From Actinoplanes sp. L3-i22 (GTDB taxonomy: Bacteria; Actinomycetota; Actinomycetes; Mycobacteriales; Micromonosporaceae), in NCBI RefSeq assembly GCF_019704555.1, contig NZ_AP024745.1:11149501-11213500 (forward strand): 64,000 bases of DNA. The letters are read 5' to 3'. Positions 52,426 through 60,715 of this stretch are shown piece by piece (positions within the stretch are counted from its first letter, which is position 1; every line of letters begins with the position of its first letter). A program made the translations under genes and the position numbers. Under the pieces are notes generated by a model. It worked only from the letters and a program-made list of their open reading frames with translations, had not been told where the DNA came from and ran no database searches.

Positions 52426-53211
52426 CTATCCGAAGAACCTCCGCAGTTCCGCGGCGACCAGGGCGGGCTTGCCGCTGTTGTCGGCGGCGAGATGACCGAC
52501 GCCGGTCAAGGTCACCCGGGACGCTTGCGGCAGCACCGGCTCAAGGCCGCTCAAGACCGCTTTGAGGTACGCCGGGGACCGGTCCCCGCCGAGCAGCAAC
52601 GTCTCCGCCGTCACCCGCGCATACGTGGTCAGGGGGCCCGCCGCGTCCTCGACGACCGCCGCGTCGAGTCGCATCGTCGGCACCAGATCGGCGAGCTCCG
52701 AACTGCGCACCGCGAGACCGGCCAGCGGGAGCATCGCCGCGCGCGGCACGAACCGGGCGCCGCCGGTGCCCTTCACGACCGTGGTGAACGCGGCCGCGGT
52801 CCGGCCACGGGACAGCTCCGCCTCGTACCTCGGAAGCCAGGCGACCGGATCGTGCCCGCCGTGCTTGAGCGGGGGTTCGTAGAGCGCGAGTCGCTCGATC
52901 GGCAGTTCGAGGGCCGCCCGCAGCGCGATGACCGCGCCGGAGCTGAGGCCGAACACGTTGCGCGCGCCGGTCTCGTCGAGCACCGCGGCCAGGTCCGCGA
53001 TCTCGGCCCGCAGGCCGTGGCCGGGGGCGGCCGGGCCGCTGAACCCGCGACCGCGCCGATCCGGGAGATAGACGGTGAAGTCGCCGGCCAGCTCATGGGC
53101 CAGTCTCGTGAAGTTCGCCGAGGTCTGCATACCGCCGTGCAGGAGCACGACCTTGGGGCCGCCGTCACCGAAGGCGCGCCACCGGATGTCCGTGTTCACC
53201 AAAGCCATCAT
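52426..53211 (-). CDS. Alpha/beta hydrolase
   Basis: This is a 261-residue protein. The oxyanion motif LLHGGMQ and the nucleophile elbow GLSSGAVIAL (Ser in NVFGLSSGA) are present, as is the final His in GVGHLAADN. The substrate is unknown. Its start lies 3 bp from the first GTCAACCGTAGTTGAC palindrome, so it is probably controlled by a repressor that also affects the divergent gene. Confidence 0.88.
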   Translation of the reverse strand: MMALVNTDIRWRAFGDGGPKVVLLHGGMQTSANFTRLAHELAGDFTVYLPDRRGRGFSGPAAPGHGLRAEIADLAAVLDETGARNVFGLSSGAVIALRAALELPIERLALYEPPLKHGGHDPVAWLPRYEAELSRGRTAAAFTTVVKGTGGARFVPRAAMLPLAGLAVRSSELADLVPTMRLDAAVVEDAAGPLTTYARVTAETLLLGGDRSPAYLKAVLSGLEPVLPQASRVTLTGVGHLAADNSGKPALVAAELRRFFG

Positions 53212-53213
53212 GC

Positions 53214-53258
53214 GTCAACCGTAGTTGACAGCATGCCGAGTCGTCAACCGTAGTTGAC
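53214..53258. promoter_or_regulatory. Twin palindromic operators
   Basis: GTCAACCGTAGTTGAC is a perfect palindrome present twice, at 53214-53229 and 53243-53258, 29 bp start to start. It fills the gap between the divergent hydrolase and propeller-like genes. No regulator gene is adjacent, so the repressor is encoded elsewhere. Confidence 0.85.
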
Positions 53259-53260
53259 AC

Positions 53261-53266
53261 TAGCCT
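53261..53266 (+). promoter_or_regulatory. Putative leaderless -10 (TAGCCT)
   Basis: TAGCCT ends 8 nt before the ATG at 53275, just after the second operator palindrome. Confidence 0.4.
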
Positions 53267-53274
53267 TGTCGGTC

Positions 53275-54246
53275 ATGCGTCCCCGACTGCTCGCCTCGGT
53301 GGCCGGCCACCCCGGGGAGACCTGGCCGATCGCGACGGGTGGATGGCTGACCACGTACTACAACGCCCAGCACGTCTGGATCCTGGACCGGCGGCTCGAG
53401 GTGATCGCGGCGATCCCGTACGCCGACGGCTTTCCCTACACCGACGGCCGGCACCTGGCCGTGGTGAATGACCACGAGATCGTGGTGACCGACATGCGGC
53501 GGCGGCCGCGGTGGCGGCGGGCCGGCACCGGGATCCGCACCTGCCACTTCGACGGCGACCTGCTGCGGATCCTCACCGACGAGACGCTGACCACGGTCCA
53601 CGCCGGCACCGGTGAGCGGATCGGCGAGTCCCGGCACGGGATCGACCACGTCGACACCGCCTGGATCACCGATCCGGCGCACGGCCGGATCGCCCTGACC
53701 GCCGAGACCCAGGGCCGGGCGGCTCGCGGCCGGCTGCTGGACTTCGACCCCACCGGGGTCCGGGTGACCGAGCTGCCCGCGCCGCTCCTCGACTTCCACC
53801 GCGGGCAGCCGCGCTACCTGTCGATCTCGCCGGACCGGCACCGGCTCACCATGCGCGACGTCGCGACCGGGGCCGTCGTGGCGAGCTGCAGCGACGAGGA
53901 GCTCGGCGGACCGGACGCGGAGCTGAGCCCGTACGGGAACGCCGTCGTCTCCGAGTCCGTGATCGTCACGGAGATCGAGGACCACTACGGCGAGCCGTCG
54001 CGGCACGTGCTGCTGTGTGCGGAGACGTTGCAGCCCCGGGCGGTCGTCGACTACCCCCGGCCCGGGCAGCGCACCCCGAAGCGGTCGACGGAGTCCGGCA
54101 CGTGGCTGACCTCGGAAACCGGCGGCGGCCTGTGCCTCTGGCAGCTCGACGGGCCGCTCGGCGACGGCGCGGCGGCGTGGCCCTGGGCCGCGTCCGTACG
54201 GCCGGCGCCACCGGCAGTGCTGCCGGGCCAGCTCGACCTGTTCTGA
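53275..54246 (+). CDS. Beta-propeller-like hypothetical protein
   Basis: This is a 323-residue soluble protein. Repeated blade-like units (HVWILDRRLEVIAAIPYADGFPYTDGRHLAVVNDHEIVVTDMRRR..., LLRILTDETLTTVHAGTGERIG..., RYLSISPDRHRLTMRDVATGAVVASCSD) suggest a WD40-like propeller. No signal peptide or catalytic motif is visible. It is divergent from the hydrolase over the twin operators and followed by a short tandem repeat. Confidence 0.7.
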   Translation: MRPRLLASVAGHPGETWPIATGGWLTTYYNAQHVWILDRRLEVIAAIPYADGFPYTDGRHLAVVNDHEIVVTDMRRRPRWRRAGTGIRTCHFDGDLLRILTDETLTTVHAGTGERIGESRHGIDHVDTAWITDPAHGRIALTAETQGRAARGRLLDFDPTGVRVTELPAPLLDFHRGQPRYLSISPDRHRLTMRDVATGAVVASCSDEELGGPDAELSPYGNAVVSESVIVTEIEDHYGEPSRHVLLCAETLQPRAVVDYPRPGQRTPKRSTESGTWLTSETGGGLCLWQLDGPLGDGAAAWPWAASVRPAPPAVLPGQLDLF

Positions 54247-54252
54247 GCGCCC

Positions 54253-54322
54253 CCTCCCGAGCAGCCCCTCCCGAGCAGCCCCTCCCGAGCAGCCCCTCCC
54301 GAGCGGGCCCTCCCGAGCGGGC
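54253..54322 (+). repeat. Tandem repeat, 14-bp unit, five copies
   Basis: The unit CCTCCCGAGCAGCC occurs three times, then CCTCCCGAGCGGGC twice, ending in CTTTTG. It starts a few bases after the stop at 54246. It may act in transcription termination; the unit length is not a multiple of three. Confidence 0.8.
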
Positions 54323-54394
54323 CTTTTGAGCGGCGCACGGTCATGTCCGAAACCCGCCAGCCGGTGGGTGGGTGCGCGGAGCAGACTCGAAGAC

Positions 54395-55891
54395 ATGGAG
54401 CTGGACTTCGAACATTGCTACCGCGCTGTCGACAGCCGTGACCAGCGGTTCGACGGGTGCTTCTACACCGCGGTCCGGACCACCGGGATCTACTGCCGGC
54501 CGTCCTGCCCGGCCGTCACACCGAAACGGCAGAACGTCACGTTCTACGTCAGCGCGGCCGCCGCCCAGCGCGGCGGGTTCCGCGCCTGCCGCCGGTGCCG
54601 GCCCGACGCGGCGCCCGGATCGCCCGAATGGGACGCCCGCGCCGACACCGTCGGACGGGCCATGCGCCTGATCGGCGACGGCATCGTCGACCGGGAAGGC
54701 GTCACCGGACTCGCGTCCCGGCTCGGCTACACCGAACGGCACCTCAACCGGATGCTGACCGCGGAACTCGGCGCCGGGCCGCTCGCACTCGCCCGGGCGC
54801 AACGGGCCCAGACCGCCCGGATCCTCGTCGAGACGACCGACCTGGGGCTCGCGGAGATCGCGTTCGCGGCCGGGTTCGGCAGCGTGCGGCAGTTCAACGA
54901 CACGATGCTCGAGGTGTACGCGCAGTCGCCCAGCCGGTTGCGGGAGAAACGGCCCGTGGCCCGGGGCGAGGCCGGGGTGATCAACCTGCGGCTGGCGTAT
55001 CGGGCGCCTCTGCACGCGGCGGCACTGCTGGAGTTCCTCGGGGCGCGGACGTTGCCCGGCGTGGACGAGGTGGTCGGAACGACGTACCGGCGTGGTTTGG
55101 CTCTTCCCCATGGGACCGCGAATGTCTCGTTGCGGCCTGGGGAGCGGTGGGTTTTCGCGGAGCTGCGGTTGAGCGATGTGCGGGATCTGGCGCCGGCGGT
55201 GGCCCGGTGCCGGCGGCTGTTCGATCTCGACGCTGATCCGGACGCGGTGGACGCGATGCTCGGGGCGGATCCGGCGCTGGCCGATGCGGTGCGGGCGGAG
55301 CCGGGGGTGCGGGTGCCTCGGGCGGTGGATGGGTTCGAGATCGCGGTTCGGGCTGTTGTGGGGCAGCAGGTGAGTGTTTCTGGGGCTCGGACGACGTTGG
55401 GGCGGATTGTTCGGGCGGCGGTTGAGGGTTCGGTGGGTGATGTTGACGGACTGGACGGACTGGACGGACTCGGCCCTTCGGGCCCCGCCCCCGCCCCCAC
55501 CTCCACCAACCAACTTGCCGGTTTTCCGTCGGCGGCCGTCGTAGCCGACCTGCCGGACTCCGCCTTCGGCATGCCCACGGCACGTCGCGCCACCATCCGA
55601 GCCCTAGCCACCGCCGTAGCCGACGGCAAGCTCGACCTCGAGCCCGGCGCCGACCGCGCCGAAACCACCGCCCGCCTGCTCGAGCTCCCCGGCATCGGCC
55701 CCTGGACCGCCGGTTACGTGGCGATGCGCGCCATCGGTGACCCGGACGTCTTCCTCCCCACCGATCTGGCCGCCCGTCGTGGCGCGGCCGCGCTGGGTCT
55801 TCCGCACTCGGCGAAGGCGCTCGCCGAGCATGCCGAACGCTGGCGCCCATGGCGTTCGTACGCCCTGATCCGGCTGTGGCGGGCGGCCTGA
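54395..55891 (+). CDS. alkA: AlkA glycosylase fused to Ada-type sensor and AraC HTH
   Basis: This 498-residue protein has three parts. Residues 1-75 are an Ada zinc domain with Cys34, Cys38, Cys65 and Cys68 (GIYCRPSC, CRRC); Cys34 matches the methyl-phosphotriester acceptor. Residues 80-190 are an AraC-type HTH (GVTGLASRLGYTERHLNRML, LAEIAFAAGFGSVRQFNDTM). The rest is 3-methyladenine glycosylase II, with the helix-hairpin-helix LPGIGPWTAGYVAMRA and catalytic Asp457 (LPTDLAARRG). A low-complexity linker (DGLDGLDGLGPSG...) interrupts the glycosylase near 55440, where codon bias changes from G/T-ending to C-ending. ogt follows. Confidence 0.93.
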   Translation: MELDFEHCYRAVDSRDQRFDGCFYTAVRTTGIYCRPSCPAVTPKRQNVTFYVSAAAAQRGGFRACRRCRPDAAPGSPEWDARADTVGRAMRLIGDGIVDREGVTGLASRLGYTERHLNRMLTAELGAGPLALARAQRAQTARILVETTDLGLAEIAFAAGFGSVRQFNDTMLEVYAQSPSRLREKRPVARGEAGVINLRLAYRAPLHAAALLEFLGARTLPGVDEVVGTTYRRGLALPHGTANVSLRPGERWVFAELRLSDVRDLAPAVARCRRLFDLDADPDAVDAMLGADPALADAVRAEPGVRVPRAVDGFEIAVRAVVGQQVSVSGARTTLGRIVRAAVEGSVGDVDGLDGLDGLGPSGPAPAPTSTNQLAGFPSAAVVADLPDSAFGMPTARRATIRALATAVADGKLDLEPGADRAETTARLLELPGIGPWTAGYVAMRAIGDPDVFLPTDLAARRGAAALGLPHSAKALAEHAERWRPWRSYALIRLWRAA

Positions 55892-55935
55892 CCGGGCTGC
55901 GACCAACCTAGCCCGGACGGCCACCGCGAAACGCG

Positions 55936-55963
55936 TTGTCCACAGGCGAGTTCGTTGTCCACA
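55936..55963 (+). promoter_or_regulatory. Two DnaA-box-like sites upstream of ogt
   Basis: TTGTCCACA at 55936-55944 and 55955-55963, each followed by GGCG, 19 bp apart in the same orientation. This is the high-G+C form of the DnaA box. Confidence 0.6.
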
Positions 55964-56038
55964 GGCGGCGAAGAAAGTTGTTCCCGGCCGACGGAGTTCG
56001 GCCAGGCTGTATCCCCCGATTCAGAGGAGTTGAGCAGC

Positions 56039-56536
56039 ATGTTGCGGCATTCGATAATGGAGACCCCGGCCGGCCCGTTCACCCTGGTGGTCGCGGATTC
56101 CGGCGCGGTGCGGGCCGCCGGCTTCACCACGAACGTGCCCGGCCTGATCAGCCTGATCCACCCGGCGCTGGTGGAGACGACCGAGCCGGCTGACGACGTG
56201 GGCCCGGCTCAGGCCGCGGTGCGGGCGTATTTCGCCGGCGACCTGACCGCGCTGGACACGATCGCGGTCGAGCAGCGCACCGGCGGCGAGTTCATGGGTC
56301 ACGCCTGGCAGGTGATGCGGGAGATCAAGCCGGGCAACCCGGTGACGTATTCGCACTATGCGGAGCTGTCCGGGCGTCCGGCGGCGATCCGGGCGGCGGC
56401 CGCGGCGTGCGCGCGCAACGCGGTGGCGCTGATCGTGCCGTGTCACCGGGTGTTGCGGACGGACGGTTCGCTGGGTGGCTACCGGTGGGGCCTGCCGGTG
56501 AAGTCCTGGCTGCTGGAGCACGAGTCGGCGGGCTGA
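56039..56536 (+). CDS. ogt: O6-methylguanine-DNA methyltransferase
   Basis: This is a 165-residue suicide methyltransferase with acceptor Cys135 in IVPCHRVLR, the recognition helix YAELSGRPAAIRAAAAACARNAVAL and the end GGYRWGLPVKSWLLEHE. It removes methyl groups from O6-methylguanine. The ATG at 56039 follows AGAGGAG; an ATG at 56057 is possible. With the Ada-domain AlkA it makes up most of the activity of an Ada system, split over two genes. Confidence 0.94.
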   Translation: MLRHSIMETPAGPFTLVVADSGAVRAAGFTTNVPGLISLIHPALVETTEPADDVGPAQAAVRAYFAGDLTALDTIAVEQRTGGEFMGHAWQVMREIKPGNPVTYSHYAELSGRPAAIRAAAAACARNAVALIVPCHRVLRTDGSLGGYRWGLPVKSWLLEHESAG

Positions 56537-56559
56537 GCCCCGCCGAGAGCGGTCCGGGC

Positions 56560-56692
56560 TGTGGACAACCGGGGCCGGCCTGTGGACGACGCCGCGACGC
56601 GAGCGGCCGCCGAGCCCTCCAGGGATCGACGGACATCGAAGACAGCGGCGTCGGGGCCAGCCCGGCTGGTCCATTTCGGAGAGTTATCCACA
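56560..56692. promoter_or_regulatory. Three more DnaA-box-like sites downstream of ogt
   Basis: TGTGGACAA (56560-56568) and the near-match TGTGGACGA (56581-56589) are on the minus strand; TTATCCACA (56684-56692) on the plus strand is the consensus DnaA box. Confidence 0.55.
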
Positions 56693-56731
56693 GGCAGGAA
56701 AATGGCCTGGCCGGGGCCGTCGCGGCGAGCC

Positions 56732-56737
56732 TAGGGT
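56732..56737 (+). promoter_or_regulatory. Putative leaderless -10 (TAGGGT) for valS
   Basis: TAGGGT ends 6 nt before the ATG at 56744, as at tldD and 18753. Confidence 0.55.
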
Positions 56738-56743
56738 GACCGC

Positions 56744-59245
56744 ATGACTGATACGGGAGCCGGGCGCCCCGGTCTTCCCGAGCGGCCGTCGCCGGACGGG
56801 CTCGAGGAGAAGTGGGCGCCGAAGTGGCAGGAGGAGGGCACGTACACGTTCGACCGGGAGAAGGGGCGGTCGGACGTATTCGCTGTCGACACCCCGCCAC
56901 CAACCGTGTCGGGTGAGTTGCACATCGGGCACGTCTTCTCGTTCACCCACACCGACACGGTCGCGCGCTTCCAGCGTATGCGCGGCAAGGCGGTCTTCTA
57001 CCCGATGGGCTGGGACGACAACGGCCTGCCCACCGAGCGCCGGGTCCAGAACGTGTTCGGCGTCCGCTGCGACCCGTCGTTGCCGTTCGAGCCGGGCTGG
57101 CAGCCGCCGGCCACTCCGCCGGATCCACCGGTCGCGATCTCCCGGCGCAACTTCGTCGAGCTGTGCGGCCGGCTGACCGCCGCGGACGAGAAGGCGTATG
57201 AGGACGTCTGGCGGCGGCTCGGCCTGTCCGTCGACTGGGCACTGACGTATACGACGATCGGCGACCGGGCGCGGGCGGTCTCGCAGCGGGCGTTCCTGGC
57301 GAACGTGGCTCGCGGGGAGGCCTACGCGGCGGAGGCCCCGACGCTGTGGGACGTCGGCTACCGGACCGCGGTCGCCCAGGCCGAGCTGGAGGACCGGGAG
57401 CGGCCCGGCGCGTTCCACACGCTGCGGTTCCGCGGGCCGGCCGGGCCGGTCGAGGTCGACACCACCCGGCCGGAGCTGCTGCCGGCCTGCGTCGCGCTGG
57501 TCCATCACCCGGGTGACGAGCGGTTCGCCGGGCTGACGTCGGCCCGGTCGCCGCTGTTCGGGGTCGAGGTCCCGGTGTTCGCGCACCCGCTCGCCGCGCC
57601 GGAGAAGGGCACCGGCATCGCGATGGTCTGCACGTTCGGCGACCTGACCGACGTCACCTGGTGGCGGGACCTGAGCCTGGACACCCGGGTGGTCCTGGGC
57701 CGCGACGGCCGCTTCCTGCCGGAGGCGCCGGCCGGCGTCCCCGCCGAGACCTATCGCCCGCTGGCCGGGCTGACCGTCAAGGCCGCCCGGCGGGAGGTCG
57801 TCCGGCTGCTGCGCGAGTCGGGTGAGCTGCTCGGGGAGCCGCGGCCGGTCACGCATCCGGTCAAGTTCTTCGAGCGGGGCGAGACACCGCTGGAGATCGT
57901 CACCAGCCGGCAGTGGTTCATCCGCAACGGCGGGCGGGACGCGGAGCTGCGCGAGCGGCTGCTGGCCCGCGGCCGGGAGCTGCGCTGGGTCCCGGAGCAC
58001 ATGCGGCACCGGTATGAGCACTGGGTCGCCGGCCTCACCGGGGACTGGTTGATCAGCCGGCAGCGGTTCTTCGGCGTGCCGTTCCCGATCTGGTACCGGC
58101 TCGACGACGCTGGCGAGCCGGACTTCGACCAGCCTCTCATACCGGACGATTCGGCACTGCCGGTCGATCCGACTTCCGACTGCCCGCCCGGCTTCGACGA
58201 GGCCGCGCGGGACCGGCCGGGCGGCTTTACCGCCGATCCGGACGTCATGGACACCTGGGCCACGTCCTCGCTGACCCCGGAGATCGCCGGGCTCTTCCCG
58301 ATGGACCTGCGGCCACAGGGTCAGGAGATCATCCGTACCTGGCTGTTCTCCACGATCCTGCGCGCCGAGCTGACCCACGGGGTGCTGCCCTGGCACACCG
58401 CGGTCCTCTCCGGCTGGATCCTCGACCCGGACCACAAGAAGATGTCGAGCTCCAAGGGCAACGTGGTCACCCCGGCCGAGCCGCTCAAACGGTTCGGGGC
58501 GGACGCGATGCGCTACTGGGCGGCGAGCGGGCGGCCCGGCGTCGACATGGCCTACGACGAGGCGCAGCTGAAGGTCGGGCGGCGGCTGGCGACCAAGCTG
58601 CTCAACGCGTCGAGGTTCGCGCTCGGGCTCGGCGCCGCCGACGCGCTGCGGCAGCCGGTCGCCGAGCCGCTCGACCGGGCGATGCTCGGCCGGCTGGCCG
58701 ACGTGACCACCGCGGTCACCGACGCGTTCGACCGGTATCAGCACACCGACGCGCTGCAGGCCGCCGAGGCGTTCTTCTGGACGTTCTGCGACGACTACAT
58801 CGAGCTGGTCAAGGACCGGGCGTACGCGTCGGGCCCGCCCGCCGACTCGGCCCGGGCCGCGCTGGCCGCCGGGTTGTCGGTGCAGTTGCGGTTGTTCGCG
58901 CCGTTCCTGCCGTACGTGACGGAGGAGGTCTGGTCGTGGTGGCGGTACGGGTCGGTGCACCGCGCCACCTGGCCGACGAAGTACGAGCTGACCCGGGTCG
59001 CGCCGGACAGCGAGCCGGCCCTGCTCGACCTGGCCGGGGACGCCCTGCGCCAGGTCCGCAAGGCGAAGTCGGACCGCAAACTGTCGATGCGGGCCGAGGT
59101 GCCGCTGGCGGAGGCGCTCGGGCCCGGGCCGCTTCTCGACCAGCTGAAACTGATCGAGGGTGACGTCCAGGCGGCCGGGCGGATAACCCGGCTCGATCTG
59201 CTTCCAGGCCGAACACCGGAGCTGATCATCGCCTGCGCGTTCTGA
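56744..59245 (+). CDS. valS: Valyl-tRNA synthetase, archaeal-style
   Basis: This is an 833-residue class I synthetase that charges tRNA-Val. HIGH is HIGH at residue 60, and KMSKS is KKMSSSKGN at 566-574. WDDNGLPTERRVQNVFGVRCDP and the editing-domain region (VDTTRPELLPACVALVHHP) follow the archaeal/eukaryote-like ValRS pattern rather than the bacterial one with a GTDHAGIATQ motif. The C-terminal coiled coil of bacterial ValRS is short or absent. This form is known in several actinobacteria. A strong hairpin follows the stop. Confidence 0.93.
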   Translation: MTDTGAGRPGLPERPSPDGLEEKWAPKWQEEGTYTFDREKGRSDVFAVDTPPPTVSGELHIGHVFSFTHTDTVARFQRMRGKAVFYPMGWDDNGLPTERRVQNVFGVRCDPSLPFEPGWQPPATPPDPPVAISRRNFVELCGRLTAADEKAYEDVWRRLGLSVDWALTYTTIGDRARAVSQRAFLANVARGEAYAAEAPTLWDVGYRTAVAQAELEDRERPGAFHTLRFRGPAGPVEVDTTRPELLPACVALVHHPGDERFAGLTSARSPLFGVEVPVFAHPLAAPEKGTGIAMVCTFGDLTDVTWWRDLSLDTRVVLGRDGRFLPEAPAGVPAETYRPLAGLTVKAARREVVRLLRESGELLGEPRPVTHPVKFFERGETPLEIVTSRQWFIRNGGRDAELRERLLARGRELRWVPEHMRHRYEHWVAGLTGDWLISRQRFFGVPFPIWYRLDDAGEPDFDQPLIPDDSALPVDPTSDCPPGFDEAARDRPGGFTADPDVMDTWATSSLTPEIAGLFPMDLRPQGQEIIRTWLFSTILRAELTHGVLPWHTAVLSGWILDPDHKKMSSSKGNVVTPAEPLKRFGADAMRYWAASGRPGVDMAYDEAQLKVGRRLATKLLNASRFALGLGAADALRQPVAEPLDRAMLGRLADVTTAVTDAFDRYQHTDALQAAEAFFWTFCDDYIELVKDRAYASGPPADSARAALAAGLSVQLRLFAPFLPYVTEEVWSWWRYGSVHRATWPTKYELTRVAPDSEPALLDLAGDALRQVRKAKSDRKLSMRAEVPLAEALGPGPLLDQLKLIEGDVQAAGRITRLDLLPGRTPELIIACAF

Positions 59246-59252
59246 CGCACAC

Positions 59253-59292
59253 GGCGCGGTTCGGCCTGCCCGAAAACAGGTCGAACCGCGCC
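59253..59292 (+). terminator. Strong hairpin terminator after valS
   Basis: GGCGCGGTTCGGCCTG (59253-59268) pairs with CAGGTCGAACCGCGCC (59277-59292) through 16 positions with one G-T wobble and an 8-nt loop. No U-tract follows, as is common in actinobacteria. Confidence 0.85.
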
Positions 59293-59358
59293 GCCGAACC
59301 AAGGCGTGGTGGGGGTGGGGGGAGGGCCCTCAAGAACAGCGCACAACAGCCCCCCAGC

Positions 59359-60612
59359 TCACAACGTGACCACAACCCCGCCGTGCCGAGCCTCCTCAGC
59401 CGCCCACACCACCCGATGACTGTCGAGACTCGCCGCCGCCCCAGACCCCAGATACGACTCATCCCGGCTGATCACCGCCGACAGAAACGCCTCCACCAGC
59501 CCGGCGTCCCCACCCCCGTGCCCCCCGGCCGCGGTCCCGCCGTCCCCCGCCGGCACCACGATCACCCGCTCACTCCCGTCCCGGAAGTCGGTCACTGTCA
59601 TCGACCGCCCGTCCCCGTCCAGACTCCCGTGACTGCCGAAGATCCGGGTCCGCCGGTACCCGTCCGACGGCGAGAACGCGGTCATCGTCAGCGTCGCCGT
59701 CGCACCGCCCACGAACTCGAAGTTCACCACCTGGTGATCCACCACGTCGTTGTCGCACCGGTAGACGCACCGCCCGTACGGCCCGTCCCGCAGCGCCCGC
59801 AGCACCCCGTCCTCGGTAGCGTCCGAGGTCACCGGCCCGAGCGGCCACCGTTCGCGGCTCGGGTCCCCGAGGCAGCCGAGGTAGAGGCGCTTCGCCGAGT
59901 ACGGGCACCCCGCCTCCACGCCGCAGTCCAGGCACCGGTCCGCGGCCCCGGCCGGCTGCTTCTCCGGGCGGAAGTGGGCGAGCCCGCCGAACGACGACAC
60001 CCGGGCCACCGCGTCCCCGACCAGGTGCATGATCCAGTCCACGTCGTGACAGCTCTTGGTGAGCAGCATCGGCCCGGAGCCGGCCTCGGAGCGCCAGTTC
60101 CCGCGGACGAACGCGTGCGCCTGATGCCACCACCCGACCGGTTCCAGGTGCTGCACGTTGATCACGTCACCGAGCGCCCCGTCCCGGATCAGCTCGCGGA
60201 TCATCGCGGTGTACGGGGTGTACCGCAGCACATGGCACACCCCGAAGATCCGCCCGCTGGCCACCGCCGCCGCCGCGATCCGTGCGGCCTCCGCGAGCGT
60301 GGGCGCCATCGGCTTCTCCAGCAGCACGTCATACCCGTGCCCGAGCAGCGCCACCGCCGGCTCCACGTGCAGCCGGTCCTGGGTCGCGACGATCACCGCG
60401 TCGGCGGCCCGCGGCCCGTCGACGAGCCCCGTCCAGTCCCGGTGGACCTGTGACGGGTCCAGGCCGAACTCGGCCGCGAACCGTTCCCGCCGCTCGTCGT
60501 CGGGTTCCGCGACGGCGACCACCCGGGCCCGCCCGCTCGCCGCCGCCACCCGGGCGTACATCCCGCCCCGGCTGCCGGCGCCCACTACCGCGACGCTGAC
60601 CGATTCTGTCAT
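59359..60612 (-). CDS. Gfo/Idh/MocA family oxidoreductase
   Basis: This is a 417-residue NAD(P)-dependent sugar or inositol dehydrogenase-like enzyme. The Rossmann motif VGAGSRGGMYARVAA is at the N-terminus, and EKPMAPTLAEAARI holds the conserved Lys. A CXXC-like cluster (CLDCGVEAGCPYSAKRLYLGC) in the second domain is less common in the family. It is not adjacent to sugar transport genes, so the substrate is open. Confidence 0.88.
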   Translation of the reverse strand: MTESVSVAVVGAGSRGGMYARVAAASGRARVVAVAEPDDERRERFAAEFGLDPSQVHRDWTGLVDGPRAADAVIVATQDRLHVEPAVALLGHGYDVLLEKPMAPTLAEAARIAAAAVASGRIFGVCHVLRYTPYTAMIRELIRDGALGDVINVQHLEPVGWWHQAHAFVRGNWRSEAGSGPMLLTKSCHDVDWIMHLVGDAVARVSSFGGLAHFRPEKQPAGAADRCLDCGVEAGCPYSAKRLYLGCLGDPSRERWPLGPVTSDATEDGVLRALRDGPYGRCVYRCDNDVVDHQVVNFEFVGGATATLTMTAFSPSDGYRRTRIFGSHGSLDGDGRSMTVTDFRDGSERVIVVPAGDGGTAAGGHGGGDAGLVEAFLSAVISRDESYLGSGAAASLDSHRVVWAAEEARHGGVVVTL

Positions 60613-60715
60613 TTCCGCCTCCCCGTTCGCTTCCGTAACGGCCGGGCGCCGGCCCGGGACGGCAAATGCCGCGATCCCGGGAGCGGAGCCCGTGGTTCGG
60701 TCCACCATAGGAGGC

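Noticed and set aside
56684..59302. Leftward frame of about 870 codons opposite valS
   Set aside because: Shadow of valS; composition is Arg/Pro/Gly/Val-rich with no motifs.
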